The notes: a model not told the origin generated them from the sequence alone. 64,000 nt of DNA from Desulfobacca acetoxidans DSM 11109 (GCF_000195295.1 NC_015388.1:2604001-2668000), one strand, 5' to 3'. Shown: positions 35,022 to 46,705, counted from the stretch's first letter. Made by a program: numbers and translations.

Positions 35022-36104
35022 TTGAAAATACTCCAAAAAATTTTTTATGGTTTGACCCTGTTCTTCATCCCCTTGACCATAATCCTGGATAGGATCGGGG
35101 GTGTACCCCAACCGCTATTGTTTTTTCTGGCCGCCGTAGCCATTTTTCCGTTGGCGGCTTTGTTGGTGCATGCCACCGAGCAACTGGCCTCCTACACAGG
35201 CGACACCATCGGTGGTTTGTTAAATGCCACCTTCGGCAACGCCCCAGAGTTGATCATTGCGCTGGTGGCCCTGAAGGCCGGGCTATATGACATGGTCAAG
35301 GCGTCCATTATTGGCGCCATTCTGGCCAACATGCTCCTGGGCCTCGGGCTGGCTTTTCTGTTAGGTGGATATCGCCGCCACACTCAGAATTTCAATCCGG
35401 TCGCCGCCCGTAATTTCATGACCATGATGCTCCTGGCAGTCATCAGCCTGGCCGTTCCCAGCACCTTTCACAACTTTGTCACCGCTGACGCCATTCAGCA
35501 CGAACAATATGTTAATCTGGCCGTGGCCGTGGTGCTTTTAGCCACTTATGGCTTGAGCTTGTTCTTTATGTTGCAGACCCATCCCGATTTCTTTAAGAGT
35601 TCAGCGGAGGATGTGGAACCTCCGGATGAAGTGAGGTGGAGTTTACCCCGAGCCGTAGCCATCCTGCTGCTGACTTCGGTTTTCGTGGCCTTTATGAGCG
35701 AAATCCTGGTGGGCGCGGTGGAGGAAACAGGCAGGACTTTAGGCATGTCTCAGGCTTTTATTGGCTTAGTCATCCTGGCCGTGGTCGGCGGTGCCGCGGA
35801 GAGTAGCTCGGCGGTGGCCATGGGGATGAAAAACCGCATGGATCTGAGCCTTTCTATTGCCATCGGCAGCTCCATACAAATTGCCCTGTTTGTGGCGCCG
35901 GTCCTCGTACTTATGAGCTACTTCATAGCTCCCCAACCCCTCAATCTGGTATTTAATCGGGTCCTGTTGGGGATCATATTCCTGACCGTGCTGATCGGCG
36001 CCATGGTGGCAGGAGACGGCAAAGCCAACTGGTTTAAGGGAGTCCAGTTAATCACGGTTTATATCATATTGGCCATCATGTTTTATTTTTTGCCAGGCTC
36101 ATAA
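35022..36104 (+). CDS. cax: Calcium/proton antiporter (CaCA family)
   Basis: The 360-residue inner-membrane antiporter has the two alpha repeats of the CAX branch: GNAPELIIALVALKAGL in the first half and GGAAESSSAVAMGMKNRMDL in the second, each with the ion-binding Glu. About ten hydrophobic segments and an acidic loop (SAEDVEPPDEV) separate them. It exports Ca2+ (or Mn2+) in exchange for H+. The start is TTG with AAGGA seven bases upstream. Confidence 0.92.
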   Translation: MKILQKIFYGLTLFFIPLTIILDRIGGVPQPLLFFLAAVAIFPLAALLVHATEQLASYTGDTIGGLLNATFGNAPELIIALVALKAGLYDMVKASIIGAILANMLLGLGLAFLLGGYRRHTQNFNPVAARNFMTMMLLAVISLAVPSTFHNFVTADAIQHEQYVNLAVAVVLLATYGLSLFFMLQTHPDFFKSSAEDVEPPDEVRWSLPRAVAILLLTSVFVAFMSEILVGAVEETGRTLGMSQAFIGLVILAVVGGAAESSSAVAMGMKNRMDLSLSIAIGSSIQIALFVAPVLVLMSYFIAPQPLNLVFNRVLLGIIFLTVLIGAMVAGDGKANWFKGVQLITVYIILAIMFYFLPGS

Positions 36105-36176
36105 TCAAGGAAAAGAATTTCAGGGAGTAGCCCGGGGCATCGGTTTTCACCGGCGTTCCCAGAGATGGGAAGCACT

Positions 36177-36887
36177 ATGCTAAAAAAACAGCGCATGAGT
36201 CTCTCAAAACTCCATCCACACCATTTTTGGTCCGATGAAAGCAGCCTCACGAGCCTGCTTATCTTTACTCTGGGATATTTGATTGTCCTTAATTCACTGA
36301 GTGAGTTCAGTTTCGGCAGGTTGGCGGCCCGCCTGTTTTTTTCTCTCATTATTGTAGCCGGCGTTTTCACTACGTTTAAACACCGATGGTTACGGGGGTT
36401 CGCCTTGGTCCTGGCGGTGGCCAGTCTGGCCCTTAACTGGGCGGAGGAAATTCGGCCAGGAGGGGGACTAACGACCCTGAACGTTAGCGTTAGCCTCATC
36501 TATATGGCGTTCTTGTTGGCCATAGTGATAAACCAGGTCTTTCGGGAAGGACCGGTAACCGGCCACCGGATTCGCGGCGCCATTCTGATTTACCTGCTTC
36601 TGGGGGGATTATGGGCCATGCTTTACCAAGTGGTGGCTTTGACCATGCCCCATGCTTTTCGCTTACCGGAAGGAATGGGCGTTGGGGATCCTGACGTATT
36701 GCAACGCACGTTGACCTATTTCAGTTTTATCACTATCACTACCACCGGGTACGGCGATATTACCCCGATACATCCCTTGGCGCGCACATTGTGCATGCTC
36801 GAGGCCCTGGTGGGGCAGCTTTACCCGGCCATCACCTTGGCCCGGCTGGTATCTTTGGCAGTTATGCACCAAAAAGAAAACCCGTGA
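36177..36887 (+). CDS. Two-pore-helix-type ion channel (potassium-channel-like)
   Basis: The 236-residue protein has four to five N-terminal membrane segments followed by an inner pore module whose selectivity filter reads TTTGYGDITP, as in K+ channels. The last helix (MLEALVGQLYPAITLARLVSLAV) is the pore-lining helix. There is no RCK/TrkA domain. ATG at 36177 has GGGAAG five bases upstream; ATG at 36165 is an alternative. It is 60-90 bases from both neighbours. Ion specificity is likely K+ from the filter. Confidence 0.85.
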   Translation: MLKKQRMSLSKLHPHHFWSDESSLTSLLIFTLGYLIVLNSLSEFSFGRLAARLFFSLIIVAGVFTTFKHRWLRGFALVLAVASLALNWAEEIRPGGGLTTLNVSVSLIYMAFLLAIVINQVFREGPVTGHRIRGAILIYLLLGGLWAMLYQVVALTMPHAFRLPEGMGVGDPDVLQRTLTYFSFITITTTGYGDITPIHPLARTLCMLEALVGQLYPAITLARLVSLAVMHQKENP

Positions 36888-36923
36888 AATTTTTAAGATC
36901 TGAAAGATATGAGGTAATCTTCA

Positions 36924-38114
36924 ATGGATCGATATCATATTGTCCTAAGCCCCGGCGTTGCAGTTCATTTTCTGGCAGCCATCAGCCTATCGGCTTGCAT
37001 GTTAAGTGGCTGCGGCGAGAAAAAGGCGGCCGGCCCGGCAGTTCCCACGGTGGAAGTGGTGAATGTGGCCCAGAAGGACGTGCCCATTTTCCGAGAGTGG
37101 GTGGGCACTACGGACGGCCTGGTAAACGCCAAAATCAATGCCCAAGTGCAGGGTTACCTCATCAAGCAAAACTATCAGGAAGGCTCGGTGGTGAAGAACG
37201 GTCAGGTTCTCTTTGAGATCGACCCCCGGCCTTTCCAGGCCGCCCTGGAGCAGGCCAAAGGGCAACTGGCCATCAACGAAGGCCAGCTCTACACCGCCAA
37301 GGCCAACCTGGACAAGATCAGGCCCCTGGCCGCGGTGAGCGCGGTGAGCAAGAAAGATCTGGATGACGCCATCGGCCGGGAGGCTTCGGCCCGGGCCGCG
37401 GTCCAGGCCGCCAAGGCGGCGGTGCGGAAAGCGGAAATCGATCTCAGTTTTACCAAGATAACCTCCCCCATCGATGGCATTGCTGGCATCGCCAAAGCCC
37501 AGTTGGGGGAACTGGTGGGGAATCCCGGCGGTCCGGAACTGACCACGGTATCCACGGTTGATCCCATTAAAGTGTATATTCCTCTCAGCGAACAGGAATA
37601 TTTGCATTATATCAAGGAGGGAGAAGCTAAGGAAATATCCGACCGAGAAACTCCTAAACTTGAACTGGTCCTGGCCGACGGCAAGGTCTTTCCCCACAAA
37701 GGCAAGGTCTTCTTTGCCGACCGCCAGGTGGACGAGCGCACCGGCACCATCAAAGTGGCCACCCTCTTTCCCAATCCCGGGAATATCCTACGGCCCGGGC
37801 AATTCGCCAAAATCAAAGCATTAATCGATACGCAAGAAGGGGCGTTACTGGTTCCGCAGCGCGCGGTCATCGAACTCCAAGGAAAATTCCAGGTGGCCGT
37901 GGTGGGTCCAGACAATAAGGTGGACCTGCGTTGGGTCAAGGTGGGTGAACGCGCCGGCCCTCTCTGGGTGATTGATGAGGGCCTCAAGCCAGGGGAGAAC
38001 GTGATTGTGGAGGGGATCCAAAAGGTGAAAGCCGGTATGCCAGTCTCCCCCAAGCCGCATCAGGAGGCTTCGGCTGGCGCCCAAGACTTACCCGCCGGGA
38101 AGCAGGAGAGGTAG
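36924..38114 (+). CDS. RND efflux periplasmic adaptor (AcrA/MexA family) lipoprotein
   Basis: The 396-residue adaptor joins the inner-membrane pump to the outer-membrane channel. It has a lipobox (LSGC, Cys30), the lipoyl/hairpin part ([22 protein letters not shown]; coiled helices at about 105-165) and the C-terminal barrel and MP domains ([20 protein letters not shown]). GAGGT precedes the start. It is the first gene of an adaptor-pump-channel operon (next gene 5 bases away). Confidence 0.95.
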   Translation: MDRYHIVLSPGVAVHFLAAISLSACMLSGCGEKKAAGPAVPTVEVVNVAQKDVPIFREWVGTTDGLVNAKINAQVQGYLIKQNYQEGSVVKNGQVLFEIDPRPFQAALEQAKGQLAINEGQLYTAKANLDKIRPLAAVSAVSKKDLDDAIGREASARAAVQAAKAAVRKAEIDLSFTKITSPIDGIAGIAKAQLGELVGNPGGPELTTVSTVDPIKVYIPLSEQEYLHYIKEGEAKEISDRETPKLELVLADGKVFPHKGKVFFADRQVDERTGTIKVATLFPNPGNILRPGQFAKIKALIDTQEGALLVPQRAVIELQGKFQVAVVGPDNKVDLRWVKVGERAGPLWVIDEGLKPGENVIVEGIQKVKAGMPVSPKPHQEASAGAQDLPAGKQER

Positions 38115-38119
38115 GGGCC

Positions 38120-41100
38120 ATGGCGCGCTTTTTCATTAATCGGCCCATTGTGGCCATCGTCATCTCCATCGTCATGGTGATCGTGGGAGTGGTGGCGCTC
38201 TTGGGTCTGCCCATTTCCCAATACCCCAACATTGTCCCGCCGGAAATATTCATCAACACCACCTACGTGGGCGCCGATGCCCAAACGGTGGAACAGTCCG
38301 TGGCCACGCCCATCGAACAGGAGATGAGCGGCGTGGACAATATGAATTACATGTACTCGTTGAACGCCAACAACGGTGAGTTAAAGCTGTACGTAAACTT
38401 CGATGTCCAAACCGACCCTAATATCGACCAGGTGCTAGCCCAGATGCGCCAGGCCCAGGCCGAGGCCAAACTCCCCGCCGACGTGCGCAACTACGGCATT
38501 ACCGTTAAGAAATCAACCGCGGCGCCCCTCATGGTGGTGGACCTCATTTCTCCCCAAGGCACCTACGACGCCACCTTCCTGGCCAATTACGCCTACATCA
38601 ACTTGAACGACCAGATCACCCGGGTAGCCGGCATTGCCAGCGTCACCGTTTTCGGGGCTGGCCAATATGCCATGCGTTTCTGGGTCAAACCCGACCAACT
38701 AGCCAAGCTCAACATCACCATTCCCGAGATCGTCGATGCCATCCAGAAACAGAACACGGTGAATCCCTCGGGACAAGTGGGGGCGGAGCCAGCCCCTAAA
38801 GGCCAGGAATACACCTACGCCATACGCTCCCAGGGCCGACTGGAAAACCCGGAGGAGTTTGAACAGATCGTGCTCCGGGCCAACCCGGACGGATCGTTGG
38901 TCCGGCTGAAAGACGTGGCCCGCATCGAACTGGGGTCCCAGACTTATGCCCTCGAAGGACGTTTGAATGGCAAGGCCTGCGCCGTCTTGGCCATCTACCA
39001 GCTCCCCGGCACCAATGCCATCCAGGCGGTGGATGGCGTGAAAAAGCTCATGGAGCAGGCCAAAAAGTCTTTTCCCCCCGATATGGACTATGCCATCGCC
39101 CTGGACACCACCCAGGCAGTGCGGGAGGGTCTTAAGGAAATCGTTCACACCCTTTTTGAAGCCCTCGTTCTCGTCATCATCGTCGTCTTCATCTTCCTCC
39201 AGGGCTGGCGGGCCACCCTCATCCCGGCCCTAGCAGTGCCCGTCTCGCTGGTAGGCACCTTTGCTCTTTTCCCCCTCCTGGGCTTCTCCATCAATACCAT
39301 TGCCCTCATGGGGTTGGTCCTGGCCATCGGCATCGTGGTGGACGACGCCATTGTGGTGGTGGAGGCCGTCGAGCACCACATCGAGCATGGCTTGTCGCCC
39401 AAAGACGCCACCATCAAGGCCATGGAGGAGGTCACCGGGCCGGTGGTGGCCACGACCTTTTCTTTGGCCGCGGTCTTCATTCCCACCATCTTCATTCCCG
39501 GCATCACCGGACGGCTCTACCAGCAATTCGCCATCACCATCGCCGTCTCGGTTATCATTTCCTCCTTCAACGCTCTCACTCTGACCCCAGCTCTGTCGGC
39601 CCTGCTTCTCAAGCCGAAAAAGGCATCGCAGGGGCCGCTCAGCCGCTTCTACCGCTGGTTCAATGAAGCCTTCGGCCGCACCACCAACGGCTATGTCAGT
39701 TGGTGCGGAACTCTTATCCGGAAGGCGGGGATGAGCCTCCTCTTTTTGGCCCTGGTGGCGGGACTCGCCGGACTTTTGGGAGGTAGACTGCCCGGCGGTT
39801 TCCTCCCGGAAGAAGACCAGGGATATCTGTATGCCGGGGTGCAGTTGCCCGACGCCTCCTCCCTGCAACGCACCAGCGAAGTCTGTCGCCAGATCGAGGA
39901 GATTATGGGGAGCACCCCGGGGGTGGAATACGTCACCTCGGTGATTGGCTACAGCATGTTGAGCGGCGTCACCAACACGTATAGCGGCTTTTTCTTCGTC
40001 ACTCTGAAGCCCTGGCACGAGCGAAAAAAACCAGAAGAGAAATACGAAGCCATCATGGCCATCCTCAATGGGAAATTGAGCAAGCTCCCCCAGGGTATTG
40101 CCTTTGCCTTCTCGCCTCCGGCCATTCCCGGCATCGGCACCGCCGGCGGGGTCACCTTCATCTTGGAAGACCGGGCCGGCAAAGACATCCCCTTCCTCTG
40201 GGGAAACACGCAGAAATTCCTGACCGCAGCCCAGAAACGTCCGGAACTTTCCCGCGTTACCACCACCTTCGTCCCCACCGTGCCTCAGATCTTCGTCAAG
40301 GTGGACCGGGACAAGGTGCTCAAGCAGGGGGTGGACATCGGCGAGGTCTACCGGGTGCTGCAGGCCTTCATGGGCGGCTACTTCGTCAATTACTTCAACC
40401 GCTTCGGCCGCCAGTGGCAGGTGTATGTGCAGGCCGAAGGGGAATACCGGGTCCAGGCCGAACAGTTGGGCCAATTCTATGTGCGCAATAAGAACGGCGA
40501 CGCCGTACCTCTAAGCGCCCTCACCAGTTTGGAGCAGCGCTCCGGCCCGGAGTTCACCATGCGCTACAACCTCTACCGGGCCGTCCAGATCAATGCCGTC
40601 ACCGCCCCAGGCTACAGTTCCGCCCAGGGGATGAAGGCTTTGGAAGAAGTCTTCCGACAGACCATGCCGGCTGAAATGGGCTACGATTATCTGGGGATGT
40701 CCTATCAAGAGAAGAAGGCCCAGGAAGGCGTACCTGCCTGGGTTGTCTTCGCCCTGTCGCTGTTGTTCGTTTTCTTGATCCTGGCGGCCCAATACGAAAG
40801 TTGGTCCCTTCCCTTCAGCGTGCTGTTGGGCACACCCGTTGCGATCTTTGGGGCCTTTTTAGGCATATCCCTGCGGGGCATGGAGCTTAACATCTATGCT
40901 CAGATCGGCCTGATCCTGCTCATCGGCCTGGCCGCCAAGAATGCCATCCTCATTGTCGAGTTCGCCAAGGTGGAATACGAAAAAGGCAAGGATTTCGCCG
41001 ATGCGGCCCTGGAGGGGGCGCGTTTGCGGCTCCGCCCCATTCTCATGACGAGCTTCGCCTTTATCCTGGGGTGCATTCCCCTGGCCCTGGCTTCCGGTTC

Positions 41101-41293
41101 GGGGGCCATCGCCCGGAAGGTCATGGGCACCGCCGTGATCGGGGGGATGACGGCCGCAACAATTATCGCCATTTTCCTCATCCCGGTGACCTTTTACGTG
41201 GTGGAAAAATTTTCTCACCGCAAAGGCAAGGAAAACCCGAGGCCCAGTGTGGCCGCGGCTGATCCCCCGGGTCATCAAGGAGAAAAATCATGA
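38120..41293 (+). CDS. RND multidrug efflux pump (AcrB/HAE1 family)
   Basis: This is the full-length 1057-residue inner-membrane proton-driven exporter. It starts with the typical [19 protein letters not shown], has the TM4 Asp pair ([12 protein letters not shown]), the TM10 Lys ([15 protein letters not shown]), and two large periplasmic loops. The PYPNI-type segment near residue 35 is [10 protein letters not shown]. The C-terminus ([11 protein letters not shown]) is slightly extended. It overlaps the outer-membrane factor by four bases. Substrates, likely hydrophobic drugs or solvents, cannot be told. Confidence 0.97.
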   Translation: MARFFINRPIVAIVISIVMVIVGVVALLGLPISQYPNIVPPEIFINTTYVGADAQTVEQSVATPIEQEMSGVDNMNYMYSLNANNGELKLYVNFDVQTDPNIDQVLAQMRQAQAEAKLPADVRNYGITVKKSTAAPLMVVDLISPQGTYDATFLANYAYINLNDQITRVAGIASVTVFGAGQYAMRFWVKPDQLAKLNITIPEIVDAIQKQNTVNPSGQVGAEPAPKGQEYTYAIRSQGRLENPEEFEQIVLRANPDGSLVRLKDVARIELGSQTYALEGRLNGKACAVLAIYQLPGTNAIQAVDGVKKLMEQAKKSFPPDMDYAIALDTTQAVREGLKEIVHTLFEALVLVIIVVFIFLQGWRATLIPALAVPVSLVGTFALFPLLGFSINTIALMGLVLAIGIVVDDAIVVVEAVEHHIEHGLSPKDATIKAMEEVTGPVVATTFSLAAVFIPTIFIPGITGRLYQQFAITIAVSVIISSFNALTLTPALSALLLKPKKASQGPLSRFYRWFNEAFGRTTNGYVSWCGTLIRKAGMSLLFLALVAGLAGLLGGRLPGGFLPEEDQGYLYAGVQLPDASSLQRTSEVCRQIEEIMGSTPGVEYVTSVIGYSMLSGVTNTYSGFFFVTLKPWHERKKPEEKYEAIMAILNGKLSKLPQGIAFAFSPPAIPGIGTAGGVTFILEDRAGKDIPFLWGNTQKFLTAAQKRPELSRVTTTFVPTVPQIFVKVDRDKVLKQGVDIGEVYRVLQAFMGGYFVNYFNRFGRQWQVYVQAEGEYRVQAEQLGQFYVRNKNGDAVPLSALTSLEQRSGPEFTMRYNLYRAVQINAVTAPGYSSAQGMKALEEVFRQTMPAEMGYDYLGMSYQEKKAQEGVPAWVVFALSLLFVFLILAAQYESWSLPFSVLLGTPVAIFGAFLGISLRGMELNIYAQIGLILLIGLAAKNAILIVEFAKVEYEKGKDFADAALEGARLRLRPILMTSFAFILGCIPLALASGSGAIARKVMGTAVIGGMTAATIIAIFLIPVTFYVVEKFSHRKGKENPRPSVAAADPPGHQGEKS

Positions 41294-42723
41294 GGATCTG
41301 TCTGATCATGCTTCTGTTCATGTTGGTGTGCGGCTGCACCCTCGGCCCTGACTACCAGCGGCCCGGCTATCCGGTCCCCCCTACTTTTCGGGGTGCAGGA
41401 CCGGATCTCTCCAAGCAGCCAGCCGAGGTCTCCTTCGGGGACCTGAAGTGGTTCGAGGTGTTTAAGGACCAGAAACTCCAGGAGCTGATCCACATCGCCC
41501 TCCAGGAAAACTACGACGTCCAGATCGCCGCCCAGCGGGTGATGGCCGCCCGGGAACAGGTGACCATCCAAAGATCCTATCTCTTCCCCACCCTCAATAC
41601 CAACGGCCAACTGGAGAGCCTGCGCACCTCGGAACGTGGCTTTTCCGTTCTCGCCCCCCAGCAGGAGCGTATGGCCGGCCTAATCTTCGGCGACCTTTCC
41701 TGGGAATTGGACTTCTTCGGCCGCATCCGCCGAGCCACGGAAGCTGCCCGGGCGGAGTTTTACGCCTCCGAAGAGAACCGCAAATTCGTCATCCAGACCC
41801 TGGTAACCGATCTGGCCCGGGCCTACATAGAGCTCAGGGCCCTGGACCAGCAGCTCGACATCAGCAACCGCACCGTCAAAGTCAGGGAAGAGTCACTCAA
41901 ACTGGTCAAGGCGCGCTTTGATTACGGCTGGGATTCCCAGACACCCGTGCTCATGACCGAAAATCTGGTTTACGGCGCCCGGGCCGTGGTTCCCGACCTG
42001 CAAAGAGCCATCGAACAGCAGGAGAACCGCATCACCACCCTGCTGGGGCGCAACCCAGGGCCAGTTAGCCGGGGCAAACCTCTCCTGAAGCAGAAGTTAT
42101 CCGTCACTATCCCGCCGGGAATGACTTCCGCTCTCCTGGAGCGGCGCCCCGACGTCCGCTTTGCCGAGGAGTCCTTGGTGGCGGCCAACGCCCGCATCGG
42201 GGAGGCCAAGGCCCTGCTCTTTCCCAACATCAGGATTACCGGCGTCGCCGGCTGGGAATCCGCGGCCCTGAAAAGTCTGTTCTCCGCCCATGCCAGTTTC
42301 TGGGATGTTATTTCCCCCGGCATCACCCAGCCCATCTTCAACGCCGGGCGGCTCCGGGCCAATGTCCGGGCCACCGAGGCCCTGCAGCAGGAGGCCCTCC
42401 TGAATTACAAAAAGTCCATTCAACAGGCCTTCCGGGAGGTCTCCGACGCCTTGGTGGGCGTCCGCCGCTTACGGGAAGTCCGTCTCGAGGCCGAAAAGCA
42501 GGTCCAGGCCCTGACCAAGCAGACTGACCTGGCCAACCAACGCTATTTTGGCGGTGTGACTCCCTACCTGGAGGTCCTGGACTCCGACCGCCAGCTTTTC
42601 GAAGCCGAACTGCGGCTGACCCAGGTCCAGGCCAACGAACTCCTGGCCGTCATTGCCCTGTACCGGGCCCTGGGGGGTGGCTGGCAAACTGCCAGTGAAC
42701 CTGCCGACTCTCAAAATCAATAG
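41290..42723 (+). CDS. Outer-membrane factor lipoprotein (NodT/OprM family)
   Basis: The 477-residue trimeric channel completes the efflux system. It has a lipobox with Cys16 (LVCGC), TLGPDYQRP at the mature start, and two TolC-type repeats (ending in [20 protein letters not shown] and [15 protein letters not shown]). AAGGAG is just before the ATG, which overlaps the pump stop (ATGA), so translation is coupled. The adaptor, pump and channel are in the usual order. Confidence 0.95.
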   Translation: MRICLIMLLFMLVCGCTLGPDYQRPGYPVPPTFRGAGPDLSKQPAEVSFGDLKWFEVFKDQKLQELIHIALQENYDVQIAAQRVMAAREQVTIQRSYLFPTLNTNGQLESLRTSERGFSVLAPQQERMAGLIFGDLSWELDFFGRIRRATEAARAEFYASEENRKFVIQTLVTDLARAYIELRALDQQLDISNRTVKVREESLKLVKARFDYGWDSQTPVLMTENLVYGARAVVPDLQRAIEQQENRITTLLGRNPGPVSRGKPLLKQKLSVTIPPGMTSALLERRPDVRFAEESLVAANARIGEAKALLFPNIRITGVAGWESAALKSLFSAHASFWDVISPGITQPIFNAGRLRANVRATEALQQEALLNYKKSIQQAFREVSDALVGVRRLREVRLEAEKQVQALTKQTDLANQRYFGGVTPYLEVLDSDRQLFEAELRLTQVQANELLAVIALYRALGGGWQTASEPADSQNQ

Positions 42724-42991
42724 CCGAGATCTTCCAGAGTGAACCATGAGCCTTTGTAACTCTTCAGTCATCTGAGAAAATAAAAAATCGTCAAATATCA
42801 CAAGCGAACATGATCTTTTGTGAAAAGTATGTATAATAGATCCTGGGGCAACGATGCGGGAACAAAAATTCAACTTATCCAAATATCTGTCTTTTTTTCC
42901 TCGTCCCTTGAGGGGAGAGGGTTAGGGTAAGCGGTGAATAAGATAAAACTTTTTGCTACCCTTAGAGCTATTATTCAGTGATAGATTGCAT

Positions 42992-44482
42992 ATGTGGAAA
43001 CGTCTCAGCCTGCAGGCTCGTCTACTGATCGTTCTGGCAGCCTTAATTTTAACCGCCCTGGCTGGCGGACTGGTGACGGTCTGGTATAGTGAAGCCATCG
43101 ACTCCCTGCTAACAGACCTCATCGATAAAAATGTTGCTTCCTTTCAGGCCGCGGCGGAGCTAGAATCGGCCCTCCTGCGTCAGAAAGGAAGCGTCACGTA
43201 TTATTTCCTGGACCGAAACCCCTCCTGGCTATCGGAACTGGCGGAACAGCAGCGGAATTTTGAGGAGTGGCTCGCCAAAGCCAAGAAATCTGCTCATACC
43301 GCTGATATGGAGAAACTGCTGCAACAGATTGCCCGATCTTACGAGAACTACGTTGCTGATCGGCGCCAGGTCATCGATCTTTATAAATATAATCGCCAGG
43401 AAGAGGGAAAGCGGTTGCATTGGGAGACGCGCCAACAGTTTTACCGCCTCTATAGCCTCTGCGACCGTTATAAGTTCATTCATGAGCAGAGAATCGCTGA
43501 GGCCAAACTGGAGAGCGGTTTTAAGGCCAAACTCATCACCAACACCGCCTTGGTGATCATTCCCGGGGTGGGAATTCTAGGGCTGCTGCTGGCTTACATC
43601 CTCGTCAAGCAGATATTGGCCCCGATCAGGCAGTTGTTGCAGGAACCTGATTCGACGGCGCCGGCCAATGAAGCTATAAACGAGGTGCAGGCCCTCAGCC
43701 GCAAAGTCTCTCATCTTCAAGAGGACGTCGATCAGGCCCAGACGCAGCTCAAACAGAGTCAGGTACACCTGGTCCAATCAGAAAAACTGGCCATGGTGGG
43801 TAAGCTTGCCGCCGGCGTGGCGCACAGTATCCGAAATCCTCTCACCTCTGTAAAAATGCGCCTCTACTCCATGCGTCGCCATCTCAATCTGCCCGTCGGG
43901 CAACTGGAGGATCTGGATGTTATCTCCCAGGAGATCGGCCATATTGACACCATCGTCAGAAACTTCCTCGAATACGCCCGTCCTCCCAAACTTACCATAC
44001 AGCAATGCAGTCCCTCTGCCGTTATCGATATGGCCCTGACTCTGCTCCGTCCCCGACTGGAATCTTTTAAGGTCCTGGTTCACCTGAACCGCCAACAACC
44101 CCTACCGGAAATCTGGGCCGACCCCGATCAGTTAAAAGAAGTATTTGTGAACCTTATCGTCAACGCCTGTGAAGCCATGGAAAAAGGCGGCCTTATCACT
44201 ATTACTGAAACAGAGGATTTTATTGCTGGCATCGGTCGGGTTGTCCAGATAGTTATCCAGGACACCGGCCCCGGTATCCCTGAAGGCATGCAAGAAAACA
44301 TCTTCCAACCTTTTTTCACCAGCCGGGAGGAGGGAACCGGATTAGGGTTAAGTATCGCCCTGCGGATTATCCAGGAACATGGCGGCTGGATCGAAGTCAA
44401 GTCGCCTCCCGGACAGGGCGCTATCTTTAGCCTCACTCTACCTCTTAGAAGGATCAGGCATGGGAACTATACTCATAGTTGA
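42992..44482 (+). CDS. Sensor histidine kinase
   Basis: The 496-residue membrane kinase has TM1 at about 10-30, a periplasmic helical sensor (about 35-180), TM2 at about 183-205, a short linker and coiled coil, HisKA with VAHSIRNPLTSV (phospho-His), and HATPase with N box NLIVNACEAME, G1 DTGPGIP and G2 EGTGLGLSIA. The start at 42992 is preferred over an in-frame TTG 13 codons upstream; no strong ribosome binding site is visible. It overlaps the regulator by 23 bases, so they form a two-component pair. The signal is unknown. The 269-base gap upstream has an AT-rich TATAAT at 42832-42837 with no clear -35. Confidence 0.93.
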   Translation: MWKRLSLQARLLIVLAALILTALAGGLVTVWYSEAIDSLLTDLIDKNVASFQAAAELESALLRQKGSVTYYFLDRNPSWLSELAEQQRNFEEWLAKAKKSAHTADMEKLLQQIARSYENYVADRRQVIDLYKYNRQEEGKRLHWETRQQFYRLYSLCDRYKFIHEQRIAEAKLESGFKAKLITNTALVIIPGVGILGLLLAYILVKQILAPIRQLLQEPDSTAPANEAINEVQALSRKVSHLQEDVDQAQTQLKQSQVHLVQSEKLAMVGKLAAGVAHSIRNPLTSVKMRLYSMRRHLNLPVGQLEDLDVISQEIGHIDTIVRNFLEYARPPKLTIQQCSPSAVIDMALTLLRPRLESFKVLVHLNRQQPLPEIWADPDQLKEVFVNLIVNACEAMEKGGLITITETEDFIAGIGRVVQIVIQDTGPGIPEGMQENIFQPFFTSREEGTGLGLSIALRIIQEHGGWIEVKSPPGQGAIFSLTLPLRRIRHGNYTHS

Positions 44483-45893
44483 CGACGACCCCCAGCTGCG
44501 GCAAAGCTTTGAAAAACTGCTGCTCGATGAAGGTCACGCAGTATTAACCGCCCCCGACGGGGAAGCGGCCTTGACCCTCATCCGTCAGGCTCCCCCTGAT
44601 CTAGTCATCATGGATGTCCGCATGCCCGGAATGAGCGGTTTGGAAGCTTTTAAGACTATGCATGACCTCGAACCTAAACTGCCGGTTGTCATCATGACCG
44701 CCTTTGGTACGACTGAAACGGCCATCGAAGCCACCAAACTCGGGGCCTACGATTATATTTTAAAACCCTTTGAGATTCCCGATATCCTGGTCATCATCGG
44801 CCAGGCGCTGGAAGCGGGCAGATTTATGCGCTCCAAAGTGGAGATGAACCGGCCCCCACAAACCGCCAGCGGTGAGGCAATTATCGGACATAGCCGCCCC
44901 ATGCAGGAAGTTTATAAAGCCATCGGCCGGGTGGCTCCCACTGATGCTACGGTGCTTCTGCGAGGCGAATCCGGCACCGGCAAGGAACTGGTGGCCCGGG
45001 CCATCTATCAACACAGCCTGAGGGCCGATAAACCCTTTCTGGTGATCAACTGCGTCGCTATCCCTGAAACCCTCCTGGAAAGCGAGCTCTTCGGTTTTGA
45101 AAAGGGAGCTTTCACCGGCGCGGTCAGCCGTCGGGTGGGGAAGATCGAACAGGCCCATGGCGGCACTGTCTTTTTGGATGAAATCGGTGACATGCCTTTC
45201 AGCATTCAGGCCAAGATCCTGCGTCTGCTGCAGGAAAGGAGCATCGAGAGATTGGGCGGCCGCGACACAATTCCGGTGGATGTCCGGATCATTGCGGCCA
45301 CCAACCGTGATCTGGAAGTAGCCTTGAAAGAAGGCCGTTTTCGGGAAGACCTCTATTATCGTCTCAAAGTTGTCACACTCTGGCTGCCCCCGCTGCGTGA
45401 ACGTACCGGCGACATCCCGGCCTTGGCCGATTATTTTCTGGCACGATTTGCCCGGGAAATGGGCCTCGCCAATCCAGGCATGACTCCTGCCGCAAAAAAT
45501 ATCCTTTGCAACTACCATTGGCCGGGCAACGTCCGGGAATTGGCCAATACCATCCAAAAAGCCCTGATCTTCAGCCGGGGCTATCTCATCCGCCCGGAGG
45601 AGGTCTCCCAGGTCATTGGCGACAGTATGGCCAAGACGGCGAGCGTCAAAGAGACCTTCGAATGCCTCCGGCAATGGGTCCGCCAAGGACTGTTGAGTGC
45701 TTCGGATGACAATGCCTTTGACTCATGTATGGACCGCTTTGCCAGCCTTCTTATCAGCGAAGCTCTGGATCTTACCGGTGGCAACCGCACCCGGGCCGCC
45801 AAACTTCTGGGCCTTTCCCGCCCTACCCTGCAGGCCAAAATCGATAAGTATCGCCTGCGGTTGGAGACCTCGGTCCGAACCGACGATATCTGA
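44460..45893 (+). CDS. NtrC-family sigma-54-dependent response regulator
   Basis: The 477-residue regulator has a receiver (1-120, phospho-Asp in [12 protein letters not shown]), an AAA+ domain (140-380) with Walker A GESGTGKE, the sigma-54 contact GAFTGA, Walker B-type VFLDEIGDM, and a Fis-type HTH at the C-terminus ([20 protein letters not shown]). It activates sigma-54 promoters when phosphorylated by the overlapping kinase. I found no convincing -24/-12 promoter in the nearby gaps, so its targets are probably elsewhere. AAGGA precedes the start. Confidence 0.95.
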   Translation: MGTILIVDDDPQLRQSFEKLLLDEGHAVLTAPDGEAALTLIRQAPPDLVIMDVRMPGMSGLEAFKTMHDLEPKLPVVIMTAFGTTETAIEATKLGAYDYILKPFEIPDILVIIGQALEAGRFMRSKVEMNRPPQTASGEAIIGHSRPMQEVYKAIGRVAPTDATVLLRGESGTGKELVARAIYQHSLRADKPFLVINCVAIPETLLESELFGFEKGAFTGAVSRRVGKIEQAHGGTVFLDEIGDMPFSIQAKILRLLQERSIERLGGRDTIPVDVRIIAATNRDLEVALKEGRFREDLYYRLKVVTLWLPPLRERTGDIPALADYFLARFAREMGLANPGMTPAAKNILCNYHWPGNVRELANTIQKALIFSRGYLIRPEEVSQVIGDSMAKTASVKETFECLRQWVRQGLLSASDDNAFDSCMDRFASLLISEALDLTGGNRTRAAKLLGLSRPTLQAKIDKYRLRLETSVRTDDI

Positions 45894-46187
45894 CCTATTG
45901 TCTGCACTTACCTTGGTCTGTTTTTACAAGGTGTAAAAAAAACGGGCAGGCCGGAAACCGCTTATTGTCGGACCTTCGATCCGGGCAATACCCTATTCTG
46001 CCTGAAGTTCAATCCGGAAAATCCAAAAATATTTGATATTACAGAAGCTATTGATAGAAAAAGAGAATCCTGAAACTGGAACCAAGGTGATTTTCAGGTC
46101 CTCTGACATGAGGTCAGGTCTTCCCGAAAGAATTTGACGCTGGTATTATTATTGCAGAAAGTCTCAGTAATCCATGCTGAGACCATT

Positions 46188-46565
46188 ATGAGTGAAACGG
46201 CGACACACATATTGATCGCCGACCGCAATCGGCATGTCCGGGATCTGCTGCGGCGGGAGTTGGCGATGGAGGGACACCGGGTGAGCGTGGCCCGAGACGC
46301 GAGGGAAATTCTGGCGTTATTGGCCACGGGAGAGACCCCGGATATTCTCATCCTGGATCCCGAGACTCCTTATGTGGCGGAGTTTAAGCTGATTGAAGAG
46401 ATACACCGGCTTTACCCTGCCGTACTGATCCTCATTCATGCGTTCCAACCGGAAAACTTCCATGACCTGGACATTTCCAACGCTGCGGCCTATGTCGAAA
46501 AAGCCGAAGACCTCAAACGGCTTAAAACCACGATTGTCGCACTGCGGCAACAGTCTCCCCCATGA
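46188..46565 (+). CDS. Single-domain receiver protein (atypical)
   Basis: The 125-residue protein is a receiver with no output domain, of the same small type as that at 12834-13274 (both begin ILIAD-x-x-x-H). The phospho-Asp57 is present (DILILDPETPY), but the usual acidic pair has Asp12 followed by Arg13, and the switch Thr/Ser position reads ILIHAF. The Lys (YVEKAED) is kept. Phosphorylation may be weak. ATG at 46188 is preferred over an upstream TTG. The 295-base gap before it holds no gene. Confidence 0.8.
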   Translation: MSETATHILIADRNRHVRDLLRRELAMEGHRVSVARDAREILALLATGETPDILILDPETPYVAEFKLIEEIHRLYPAVLILIHAFQPENFHDLDISNAAAYVEKAEDLKRLKTTIVALRQQSPP

Positions 46566-46619
46566 TCCGATCAAGCAGCGTTCTTATAATACTTTGAGAT
46601 TATTAGGTTTCCGAGTGTT

Positions 46620-46705
46620 GAGTTCCGAGTTTTCAGTTTCCGGCAGATGCAAGGAGCTATTTCGCCAGAAACTCTAATATCATCATTTTTTTAAACTCGG
46701 AACTC
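46620..46705. repeat. 13-bp inverted repeat between convergent genes
   Basis: GAGTTCCGAGTTT (46620-46632) and AAACTCGGAACTC (46693-46705) are perfect inverted copies 60 bases apart, in the 185-base gap where the receiver and MBL genes converge. A T-run (46686-46692) is next to the right arm. It could be a bidirectional terminator or a REP-type repeat. Confidence 0.5.

Noticed and set aside
34068-35111. Leftward open frame (347 codons) opposite the Gly/Arg-rich secreted protein
   Set aside because: Its Ala/Arg/Gly composition mirrors the low-complexity tail on the + strand, which has a signal peptide and modules in frame.
39230-40474. Long leftward open frame (414 codons) opposite the RND pump gene
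   Set aside because: It is the shadow of a GC-rich gene with clear AcrB motifs; it has His/Gly/Asp-rich content and no domain.
42832-42837. TATAAT before the sensor kinase
   Set aside because: No -35 box at the right spacing and no TGn extension; left unlisted as a promoter.
45436-45455. TGGCAC followed by TTGCC as a sigma-54 promoter
   Set aside because: It lies inside the NtrC-type gene and the spacing is wrong.
44760-45686. Leftward open frame (308 codons) opposite the NtrC-type regulator
   Set aside because: Shadow of the AAA+ domain; no family pattern of its own.
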